This document shows, one piece after another, positions 29,589-37,077 of a stretch of DNA of 64,000 nucleotides; positions within the stretch are counted from its first letter, which is position 1; the number at the start of each line of letters is the position of its first letter. The notes below the pieces were generated by a model. It saw nothing but the letters and a program-made list of their open reading frames with translations. It was not told the DNA's origin and did no database searches. Source of the DNA: Fibrobacter succinogenes (lineage in GTDB: Bacteria; Fibrobacterota; Fibrobacteria; Fibrobacterales; Fibrobacteraceae); NCBI GenBank assembly GCA_902756345.1, contig CACVQR010000007.1, positions 62,001-126,000 of the forward strand. Reading direction: 5' to 3'. A program made the translations under genes and the position numbers.

Positions 29589-31250
29589 ATGAAAAAACTG
29601 ATTTCTGCCGCCGGTGCTGCGATTGTTTGCTCATTGGGTTTGGTTGCTTGTGGCGATAGTTCTTCGAGCCCGAGCTCAAAAAAAGGCCAAGATTACTGCA
29701 AGGTCGTGTCTTCGGACCCTCTGGTGCTTGAAACTCTTGAAGACGGTATTTATTCCAAGACGTCGTTTGAATATTCAGATGAAAGACTTGTCGAAAAGGT
29801 TGAATTCGACGACCAGTCGATCGCCAAGTTCGCTTGCTCTTCGTATATGGAAGACGATGATTATGGTGTAGTAGATTGCAATGGTAAGTCCGTTGTCGCA
29901 TACAGTGGCGCACGCTTGACGAAGAACGAGTACAAAAAACTTCTGAACACGTTCTTGTCGATGTGCAAAGAATATGACGAACCCGAAGATGAAAATTCGA
30001 ATAGCGATCCCGGAGATTCGAATCAGTTTAGCGAATCGAAATCTTCCTCCAGTGCGCAGGGTTATCAGACGGGATTGTCGGATTATTGCGAGGTCGTTTC
30101 AGAAAATCCTTTCGTGATGAACATGAATTTTATGGGTTTGCCTAGTACATCCCGTTATTCATATAGCAATGGAACGGTGACGGTTGAAACCGAATACGAA
30201 AATTCGGCGGTTGTCGATTCCATGTGTGCCCTTGAAAAGAATAATTACTCGTACACGAATGTTCGTTGCAAAGGAAATAAAATCACGGCTGATTTCGATG
30301 AAACCATGTCGGAACGTGAATATACACAACTTGTCAAAATGTATAAAGAAAGTTGTATCAATTATAAGGATTGGGGCAATGTCGAAACCTATTTCGAAAG
30401 TTCCAGTTCTGTAGTTGTAGAAAGTTCTTCTAGCATAGGATATGGAATAATAGAGGAAAGCTCCTCTAGCATCGGGTATGAAGAATCGTCGTCGAGTGGT
30501 GAATTCACAATTCTCGATGATTCTAATGGCCTTGTAGCCGGTATCACGTATAAAAAGGAAAAAGTCGTCGCCATGAATGCAGAAGATTTGGTCTGCGATG
30601 ATGGCGGAGAGACCGCTTCCTTGGAAGGTTACACGGTTGCCTATGAATTCAATGTGCCGACAGATTTAGGACGCGATTATCTTGGAACGAACCACGCCTA
30701 TATAGCCGATGATGTTCCTGCGGTTGCAGCGGAATGCGGTAGCCTGGTTCTTGACGGCACGAACGGCTTGCTTGTCCCGCTGAGTGAAGAATTCAGGAGC
30801 AAGGGCTTTGTCGCAGAAGTCCGCTTTATGCCTACTGCACCCGGCGATATCGCCAATATCTTTGTGGCTGAGCCTCCTGGAAGTGAAAAGGATGGCTGGC
30901 AGATTCGCCTTGATGGGTCTTATGTTTCTTTCCATTATCGCGATGCGTCGTTGTCTTATGACTGGTCTGTTCAGAAAATTGATGAAGTGTCCATGGACGA
31001 ATGGCATGTTATCCGCGTGAAGATTTTTCCGACTAAATCGGAACTTTCCGGAACGATTTTCTATTCGATGAATATTTCTCTCGATGGCAGCTTGCGTCTG
31101 GCGTCGGAATTCAAGGGAGACATTTCCGATATCCAATACAGGTTGGGAATCGGCTACGATTCCTTTAAACAGTCTTCCCATAACAGACGTTTCTTTACCG
31201 GTAAGATTGACTATATCCGCTATGGAAAAATAACGGAAGACAATCTGTAA
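29589..31250 (+). CDS. Lipoprotein with duplicated Cys domains and LamG-like C-terminus
   Basis: The 553-aa product has a lipoprotein signal (about 1-21, ending LGLVAC) followed by a Ser-rich spacer. Two tandem domains of about 95 residues are clearly related: each starts DYC(K/E)VVS-(D/E)-(N)P, has four cysteines and ends in a YxxL-xxxxxxC pattern (about 34-133 and 160-258). Ser-rich linkers follow (ESSSSIGYG repeats, about 275-303). The C-terminal 200 residues look like a LamG/concanavalin-type beta sandwich (GTNGLLVPLS, GKIDYIRYG). It is probably a surface carbohydrate-binding or adhesion lipoprotein. The start is fixed by the signal sequence at 29589. Confidence 0.72.
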   Translation: MKKLISAAGAAIVCSLGLVACGDSSSSPSSKKGQDYCKVVSSDPLVLETLEDGIYSKTSFEYSDERLVEKVEFDDQSIAKFACSSYMEDDDYGVVDCNGKSVVAYSGARLTKNEYKKLLNTFLSMCKEYDEPEDENSNSDPGDSNQFSESKSSSSAQGYQTGLSDYCEVVSENPFVMNMNFMGLPSTSRYSYSNGTVTVETEYENSAVVDSMCALEKNNYSYTNVRCKGNKITADFDETMSEREYTQLVKMYKESCINYKDWGNVETYFESSSSVVVESSSSIGYGIIEESSSSIGYEESSSSGEFTILDDSNGLVAGITYKKEKVVAMNAEDLVCDDGGETASLEGYTVAYEFNVPTDLGRDYLGTNHAYIADDVPAVAAECGSLVLDGTNGLLVPLSEEFRSKGFVAEVRFMPTAPGDIANIFVAEPPGSEKDGWQIRLDGSYVSFHYRDASLSYDWSVQKIDEVSMDEWHVIRVKIFPTKSELSGTIFYSMNISLDGSLRLASEFKGDISDIQYRLGIGYDSFKQSSHNRRFFTGKIDYIRYGKITEDNL

Positions 31251-31253
31251 TCA

Positions 31254-32066
31254 ATGACCCCGATAGGCACATTCTACGGCGATGCTGTTTACAAGTACGA
31301 CGCTCCCAGACAGGGGCGTCTGTTTGCTGGACATCCGGGCCGCATCGAGCTGAATGCGAGGCAGAACTTCGAGATGGCGCTCCGTGACCTGGACGGTTTT
31401 GAACGCATTTGGGTCATATTCCAGTTTCACGAGAACGAGGGATGGCGTCCGACAACGCGCCCGCCGGTACCGCCCAAGGGTAAAGACCGCGTGGGTACTT
31501 TTGCGAGCCGTAGCCCTTACCGCCCGAATCCCATTGGACTTTCTTGCGTGCGCTTGCTCAAAATCGAAGGCCTTACGTTGTATGTGGACGAAGCGGATTT
31601 GCTCAACGAGACGCCTGTGCTCGATATTAAACCCTACATTCCGATGGCAGATGCTTTCCCCGATGCCAAGGCCGGCTGGGTCGAAGAACAGGTGGGCGAT
31701 GTATGGGCTATCGAAATGTCCGAAGAGTTTGCCGCGCAAAACCGCTGGATTGCCGAGCATAGTGTCTTTGACTTGTTCAGTTTTGCACAGGTGCAGCTTT
31801 CTCGCGGGAATTTTGCAAAAGATGTCTTTGACAGCTCACGCCGCCGCTTGACGATTGATACGAATACTCATACAGGGGTGCTTGCGTACCGCACCTTCCG
31901 TATTCATTTCAACTACGACGAGCCTGAACGTCAGGTGCTATTGCAGCGCATTTCCAGCGGCTATTCAGCCGAAGAACTGGAACCTGGTGCCGATGATAAG
32001 TACGGCGACAAGGACTTGCACAGAGAATTCTTATATTTGTGCGCGAACGGCTTAAAAAAGAATTAA
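31254..32066 (+). CDS. trmO: tRNA (t6A37) N6-methyltransferase TrmO family
   Basis: The 270-aa product is a UPF0066/TsaA/YaeB family protein that methylates N6-threonylcarbamoyl-adenosine 37 in some tRNAs. Family marks include the N-terminal IGTF, the central SPYRPNPIGLSCVRLL (about residues 85-100) and VLDIKPYIPMAD. The C-terminal extension of about 110 residues is usual for bacterial members. It starts 3 bases after the stop of the preceding lipoprotein gene. Confidence 0.88.
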   Translation: MTPIGTFYGDAVYKYDAPRQGRLFAGHPGRIELNARQNFEMALRDLDGFERIWVIFQFHENEGWRPTTRPPVPPKGKDRVGTFASRSPYRPNPIGLSCVRLLKIEGLTLYVDEADLLNETPVLDIKPYIPMADAFPDAKAGWVEEQVGDVWAIEMSEEFAAQNRWIAEHSVFDLFSFAQVQLSRGNFAKDVFDSSRRRLTIDTNTHTGVLAYRTFRIHFNYDEPERQVLLQRISSGYSAEELEPGADDKYGDKDLHREFLYLCANGLKKN

Positions 32067-32091
32067 GCCTTTAATTAAGACAGGAGAAAAA

Positions 32092-32643
32092 ATGAAAAAA
32101 ATAGCCCTTTTGCTTATTTTCCTCGCAATACCTTCTTTCGCCATTTATATTGATGCGGGATTAGGTTATGGCGGTGCAAGTACGGAAGTTGATGACAAGT
32201 CCGTAGATGACATTATTTGTAATGACTGCGATGAGCTTGCTGTGAGCTTTGGTGTCCGCGTCGGTGGACAAGTCTCGGAACGGTTTTGGATTGCCGGCCA
32301 ACTCGCCGGTTTGGGCCACCGTTACTATAAGTCCGGCGATTATATCCAGTTTAACTCTTATCTTTTGGGCCCGAGTTTTATTTTCTACCCTGTAGATCAT
32401 TTCCATTTGTCGGGCTCGGTTGGCTTTTCATGGACTGCAAATCAGACCGATATCCGTGGCCTAGATATGTATGATGGAGTAGGTGCTGCAATCGAATTTA
32501 CGGCTGCCTACGATACGGGAGTCCGTGGTCATGGCGCCTTGCTCGGCATGAAGTTGTTCTCGTCTTCGAATGAATTGGAAACAAGCGAGAAGGACTTGTC
32601 CATGGTGGGCGTGACGCTCTTTATTGCTTACGTTCACAAGTAA
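32092..32643 (+). CDS. Small outer-membrane beta-barrel-like protein
   Basis: The 183-aa product has a signal peptide (MKKIALLLIFLAIPSFA) and then alternating hydrophobic/polar strands rich in Gly and Tyr (for example AGLGYGGAS, VSFGVRVGGQVS, HLSGSVGFSW). It ends in an aromatic-poor strand, FIAYVHK. This fits an 8-strand-type outer-membrane barrel. No family is recognised. It has a clear ribosome site (AGGAG) and overlaps the 3' end of the convergent Nudix gene. Confidence 0.6.
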   Translation: MKKIALLLIFLAIPSFAIYIDAGLGYGGASTEVDDKSVDDIICNDCDELAVSFGVRVGGQVSERFWIAGQLAGLGHRYYKSGDYIQFNSYLLGPSFIFYPVDHFHLSGSVGFSWTANQTDIRGLDMYDGVGAAIEFTAAYDTGVRGHGALLGMKLFSSSNELETSEKDLSMVGVTLFIAYVHK

Positions 32644-33292
32644 GCCGCCATTTGAAATATCCGGCGATTTGTAGCGGGTGGTTGAATGAACCATCCGCCA
32701 TTTTTTTCTGCAAATCTTCGTCGCTTAACAAAAGACTTTCGATGTCTTCGGTGCTGTCAAAGTGGGTGCTTCCGCCCTTTACGACGCCGTCGATGAATAC
32801 CACGTGGAACTTGCCGCGGTGCCTGTCCGGGTTTACGGGAAAAGAGCCGAGGTAACTGATTGTGTCATTCTGAGCCCGTTCGACAGGCTCAGGGTAAACT
32901 CCGCCGTTAGGCGAAGTCGAAGAATCTAGACCCGTTCGACTTCGCATCTTCGATGCTTCGCTCAGGGTGACATATTGTTTCTCAATGCCATATCCGCATT
33001 CTTCTTGCAGTTCGCGTACGGCGGCCTGTTCCGGCGTTTCGCCTTTGTCGATGATTCCGGCGGGGAATTCCAGCGCGATTTTCCCGGTGCCGTGGCGGTA
33101 CTGTTCCGTCATGACCCATTTGCCTTCGGCGGTGCGGGCCAAGATAAGGACCCAGTCCGGCTGCCATAGGGTATAGAAATCGTCTATCACCTTGCCGTTG
33201 GGCAGTTCGCAGGTTTCTTTAGCAACTTTCAGCCAGGGGGCGTCGACCAGATATTCCGAATTCAAGAGTTTCCAGGGTTTCATGCGAGTCAA
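32621..33292 (-). CDS. Nudix hydrolase, ADP-ribose pyrophosphatase type
   Basis: The 223-aa product has a full Nudix box, G-x5-E-x7-REL-x-EE-x-G (GIIDKGE then RELQEECG, residues about 79-101). It likely hydrolyses ADP-ribose or a related nucleotide-sugar. Residues about 108-140 (SEASKMRS ... EPVERAQND) are not family sequence. They are the translation of a 110-bp interspersed repeat at 32863-32972 that has kept the frame open. The insertion follows the Nudix helix directly, in a loop region, so activity may survive. The end overlaps the convergent barrel gene by 23 bases. Confidence 0.82.
   Translation of the reverse strand: MTRMKPWKLLNSEYLVDAPWLKVAKETCELPNGKVIDDFYTLWQPDWVLILARTAEGKWVMTEQYRHGTGKIALEFPAGIIDKGETPEQAAVRELQEECGYGIEKQYVTLSEASKMRSRTGLDSSTSPNGGVYPEPVERAQNDTISYLGSFPVNPDRHRGKFHVVFIDGVVKGGSTHFDSTEDIESLLLSDEDLQKKMADGSFNHPLQIAGYFKWRLTCERKQ
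32863..32972. repeat. 110-bp interspersed repeat inserted inside the Nudix gene
   Basis: The element has TGTCA/TGACA terminal inversions. Inside it are TTCTGAGCCCGTTCGACAGG, a CTCAGGGT segment near each end, and AAGTCGAAGAATCTAG. It resembles the widespread TGTCATTCTGAGC...GGGTGACA type of intergenic repeat found in many bacterial genomes, but here it lies wholly inside a coding gene without stopping it. Confidence 0.75.
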
Positions 33293-33414
33293 TTTAGCAA
33301 TTATAAGCTCAGGGGTGGATTTCGAGCCGATTTAGGGGGTAATGTTGTTAAAAATCAGACGCCGTAATTGAAAAATAAGATTTTTTTCTATTTTTCTATG
33401 ATAGGTGTAAGAAT

Positions 33415-34548
33415 ATGAGTGATTTTGTTTTTTATGCGGAAGTCAGTGTCGGCTGTGCGTGTGTCTTGACACTTCTTTTGTATAGCATCAAAAGTCTCCC
33501 GACGCCGCAGTTCAAATTCAAGCTTTTCCATAATTTGGTGCTGTGGCATATTCTCTATTTCCTGAGCGATGCAATTTGGGCGCTTGTAAACGACGGTGTT
33601 ATCCCGAAGAACACTTTTAGTGTTTTGGCGGTGAACTACTCGAACGCGATTATTATTTCGTTGCTTTTTTATAGCTGCTTTACTTTTGCCGAAATGAGCA
33701 CGCGTCCAGAGTTGACGCGTTTGCAAATTCATCGTATTCAGGCGAAACTCCGGATTCCGATTTTTGCAGAAATGGTGCTGTTGCTTGTTTCGTTTGTAGT
33801 TACGCCTGGTTTTTGGCTAGACGACAAACTGGAACTGCGTGACTTGTACTATGTTGTGCTGATGTTCCTCCCGTTTATTTACATCATGACGGTGACGGTC
33901 CGGTGCTTTTTCCGCGGACTTAAACCGGAAAACCGCAAGAATTTCAAGACGTACTTGATTGTGGGTAGCTACACCCCGGGCTGCATAGTGGCGGCAGCCT
34001 TGCAGGTGTTCTTCTCGATGACGACGCCGATTTTCTGCTTCTGGTGTACCATGATCATTCTGTTCGTTTACCTGAACCTGCAAAATCTTCTGATTTCGAC
34101 GGATACGCTGACCTCGCTCAACAACCGTAACCAGTTGGAACGCTATTTGCAGTCTCCGCGCGACTCCAAGAGCTATTACGTGGTGATGGTGGATGTGGAC
34201 CACTTCAAGCAAATTAACGATACCTACGGCCATATCGAAGGCGATCGCGCACTTGTGCTTGTTTCTAAGGCGCTCAAGAGCGCATGTGCCTGCATGGGCA
34301 AATCGGTATTCCTGTGCCGTTATGGCGGCGATGAATTCTTGCTTGTTGTGCAGACGGAAATACCCGAATATGTCATCAGGATTATCCGCGAATGCTTGCG
34401 TGAAGAAATTGAAAATCGCGACGAACGCCGGTATTATACGCTCCAGGTGAGCATCGGTTATGCCAGTTGGGATGGTCGTGTTTCGAACTTCAGGAAGAGC
34501 GTCATCGATGCAGACCAGATGATGTACGAAGACAAGCGTTCGACGTAA
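33415..34548 (+). CDS. Membrane-bound diguanylate cyclase (GGDEF)
   Basis: The 377-aa product has about six or seven N-terminal membrane helices (residues about 5-215) and a cytoplasmic GGDEF domain (about 220-375). The domain has DVDHFKQINDTYGH and the active-site RYGGDEF, both intact, so it should make cyclic di-GMP. The residues just before the active site (KSVFLC) lack the RxxD inhibitory site, so product inhibition is not expected. The membrane region probably senses an unknown signal. No EAL domain is present. Confidence 0.88.
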   Translation: MSDFVFYAEVSVGCACVLTLLLYSIKSLPTPQFKFKLFHNLVLWHILYFLSDAIWALVNDGVIPKNTFSVLAVNYSNAIIISLLFYSCFTFAEMSTRPELTRLQIHRIQAKLRIPIFAEMVLLLVSFVVTPGFWLDDKLELRDLYYVVLMFLPFIYIMTVTVRCFFRGLKPENRKNFKTYLIVGSYTPGCIVAAALQVFFSMTTPIFCFWCTMIILFVYLNLQNLLISTDTLTSLNNRNQLERYLQSPRDSKSYYVVMVDVDHFKQINDTYGHIEGDRALVLVSKALKSACACMGKSVFLCRYGGDEFLLVVQTEIPEYVIRIIRECLREEIENRDERRYYTLQVSIGYASWDGRVSNFRKSVIDADQMMYEDKRST

Positions 34549-34575
34549 TGTCTTTCCGGGAACAAGAGCCCGGGC

Positions 34576-35769
34576 TTATCCTTCAAGTTTATTTTTCGAA
34601 TAATGTCTTGCGGTCCACGTGAAGTAAAGCACGTCGGCAATTACGAGTGCTATGGCGCAGGCCAGGAATACCGGCTGGTGCATGCCGAAGTGTTCGGCCA
34701 TGGAACCGCCCGCTAAAATTCCGGTGCCAATGCCGATGTCCCAACCGCTCAGGTATGTGCTGTTGGCGGTGCCGCGTTGGTCGTGGCGGGCGAGGTTTAC
34801 GCACATGGTCTGGTATCCCGGAAAAATCAGGCCGAGGCTTGTGCCAATCAAGAACGCCGAAATAAAGAAGGCTGCCGGCGTATGGCTGAAGGCGAGGATA
34901 AAGTAGGCGACTACGTTCAATGTCATGCCGGTGCCCACCAGGTGAATCAGGTAGCCACGGTCAATCAGGCGCCCTGTCATAACTCGGTTCAGAATCAGGC
35001 CCGCTGCAATCAATGCATAGAACCAGCCGGTGCCGCCAATGCCAAGTTCCTTGGCGTAAAGGGCGATGTAGTTCGTGACCGGACCGTAGGCGAACCCGAC
35101 GAAAATGAAATTGGTGAACTGGGGAATGGCGCGGGTCAAGAAGAATCGGTCGAGCGAAAGCGGAGCGTGCGGCTTTTTGTCCTTGCGCGGCACGTTCAAC
35201 GTCTGCACGAGAACTAAGCCGATCGCGCACAGAATAATCGAAACCGCAAACACTATCGTATCGCCGAAAGCCTCGTACAGGAACATGCCGGTCATGGGAC
35301 CGGTCGCAAACGCCAAATTCACGCTGATTCCGAAATAGCCGATGCCTTCGCCGCGACGGCTTGCGGGCAGGGCGTCGATGGCGACCGTATTGCTCGCCGT
35401 GCTCGAGATTCCAAAGAACAAACCATGCGCAAACCGCACGGCGGCAAGAATCGGCAAAATGCCGACAGTCTTGTAGCCCAAGAAACACGCGGTAAACCCG
35501 AAGAATGTCCAGAAGTACAAGGGCTTGCGGGAAAGCGTATCTACCAAGAATCCGGCAAAGGGTCTGCAGGCAAGAGCCCCGATTGTATAAAGCGAAATAA
35601 TGAATCCGGCAGTCGCGTTGTCGGTTGCAAATTTCTCGATAATGTAGAGCGGGAGAATCGGAAGCAGCTGGTAAAAGCTAAAGAACAGCAGAAAGTTCGC
35701 GGCAGCAACCGTCACGAAATTCCGCGTCCAGAGCGGCGGTTTTTCTGTTGTCAAAACATCAGCTGGCAT
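34576..35769 (-). CDS. MFS transporter
   Basis: The 397-aa product has about 12 hydrophobic helices, typical length, and MFS-type loop motifs (GALACRPFAGFLVDTLSRKP between helices 2 and 3). Both termini are cytoplasmic. It resembles drug/sugar efflux-type members, but the substrate cannot be read. The start at 35769 is followed immediately by TADVLTTEKPPLW-type soluble residues and then the first helix. It is convergent with the GGDEF gene. Confidence 0.8.
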   Translation of the reverse strand: MPADVLTTEKPPLWTRNFVTVAAANFLLFFSFYQLLPILPLYIIEKFATDNATAGFIISLYTIGALACRPFAGFLVDTLSRKPLYFWTFFGFTACFLGYKTVGILPILAAVRFAHGLFFGISSTASNTVAIDALPASRRGEGIGYFGISVNLAFATGPMTGMFLYEAFGDTIVFAVSIILCAIGLVLVQTLNVPRKDKKPHAPLSLDRFFLTRAIPQFTNFIFVGFAYGPVTNYIALYAKELGIGGTGWFYALIAAGLILNRVMTGRLIDRGYLIHLVGTGMTLNVVAYFILAFSHTPAAFFISAFLIGTSLGLIFPGYQTMCVNLARHDQRGTANSTYLSGWDIGIGTGILAGGSMAEHFGMHQPVFLACAIALVIADVLYFTWTARHYSKNKLEG

Positions 35770-35788
35770 AATCCCTCTTCAATATAAT

Positions 35789-35876
35789 GCGGAATGTGAA
35801 GTGTGTAATGTGGAATGATTTCATTTCTCATCTCACACTTCACACTTCACACTTCACACTTCACATCTCATTTCCT
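35789..35876. repeat. Heptamer-built hairpin repeat
   Basis: Four left-arm 7-mers (GGAATGT, GAAGTGT, GTAATGT, GGAATGA) are followed by about six right-arm 7-mers, four of them TCACACT in a row. The repeat overlaps the stop codon of the downstream-reading methyltransferase gene on the minus strand. Confidence 0.75.
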
Positions 35877-37034
35877 TTCCAGCATCACGATGGTTTCGAG
35901 GTGCGGGGTGCCGGGGAACAGGTCGAGCGGCTGCACTTCGCGCACGCGGTAGCCGTAGCGTTCCCATTCCTTGAGCGATGCCGGGATTTCGTCGGTGCCG
36001 CAGAACACATGCGCGACGCGGATGGGTTTGCGCATGGCAAGTGCGTGAATCACGCCGGGTTCGCAGCCCTTGCGGGGCGGGTCCAGCAGAATTTTTTCGG
36101 GTTCGTTCACGACCGGCCGCGGAAGGCGAGTCTGCACGAACATTTCGTCGATCTTGCCGGCGATAAAGCGGTAAGACTTTTTAAGGTGCTTGGCAGAAGC
36201 CTTGGCGCAATCGATGGATGGACCTTCCCATTCCACGCCCAAGACGTCCTTGGCGGCTTCGCCGAGCGCAAAGCTGAACAATCCGTATCCGCAGTACAAG
36301 TCCAAGAAATGATCCTCTTTGCTCAGGCTGAGCATGCGGCTTGCCGCCTTGATCAAGTTGTGAATCTGGCTCTCGTTAATCTGGCTGAATCCGGTAACGG
36401 GGTAGCGCAGGCTGAACTTGCCAAGCGACAGGCTCATTTCGCGCGGACCATAGAGCTGCTTGAAATTCAGACCGTCTGTTGGGCGCTTCGATTCCAGATA
36501 GTAATCCGATTCAGTCGTGTCCACGTAGGCGTGTGCGGCAGTTACCTTGAACGGAGTTTCTTTCAGTGCGTCCGAAATCAGTTTGAGCTTGCGCACGACG
36601 CTTGCGTCAATCTTCTTGATGTTGAAAATCACCACGCGGTACTGGTAAGTGCCACGAATAATGATCCAGTTCAAAGCGTAAGCGAGCGGCTTGTAAGCCG
36701 GCTGAATCAGCTTTTCGAACAAGAATTCGTAAATCTTGTTGTGTTCTTCGGGTTCGAGCATCGATTCTTGACGGTCGAACTGCAAGTTGCCTGGCTGCAT
36801 GTACACGCGGCGCTTGCTCGTGGTACGGTAGCTGCGGGGCATGGGGCTTGCAATCACCTTTTGCGGAGTGCCCGCAAGGCGATTGATATCCCAAAATTCC
36901 TGGATAGCCGCATCTTTAATGCGGAGTTCATCTTTGTAGTCGAGCATGGCGAGCGATTCGCCGTGGGCGGAATCTGCTTCGCGGGTGTAGCCCGGAACCT
37001 GATGTGCAATGGCTTGTTCGAAAAACATAGCCAT
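35868..37034 (-). CDS. TrmA/RumA-family RNA (uracil-5)-methyltransferase
   Basis: The 388-aa product has a C-terminal SAM domain with FSQINESQ, DLYCGYGLFSFALGE and ILLDPPRKGCEPGV, and a likely catalytic Cys in HVFCGTDEI near residue 342. It would methylate C5 of a uridine in tRNA or rRNA. No N-terminal TRAM domain or Fe-S cysteine cluster is seen, so it is closer to TrmA-like short forms. Which RNA is the target cannot be decided. Start 37034 or 37028 (two Met codons) are both possible. Confidence 0.8.
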   Translation of the reverse strand: MAMFFEQAIAHQVPGYTREADSAHGESLAMLDYKDELRIKDAAIQEFWDINRLAGTPQKVIASPMPRSYRTTSKRRVYMQPGNLQFDRQESMLEPEEHNKIYEFLFEKLIQPAYKPLAYALNWIIIRGTYQYRVVIFNIKKIDASVVRKLKLISDALKETPFKVTAAHAYVDTTESDYYLESKRPTDGLNFKQLYGPREMSLSLGKFSLRYPVTGFSQINESQIHNLIKAASRMLSLSKEDHFLDLYCGYGLFSFALGEAAKDVLGVEWEGPSIDCAKASAKHLKKSYRFIAGKIDEMFVQTRLPRPVVNEPEKILLDPPRKGCEPGVIHALAMRKPIRVAHVFCGTDEIPASLKEWERYGYRVREVQPLDLFPGTPHLETIVMLERK

Positions 37035-37077
37035 AAATTTAGAAAGTTTTAAAGTCGGTAAGGAATCGTGTATCGAG

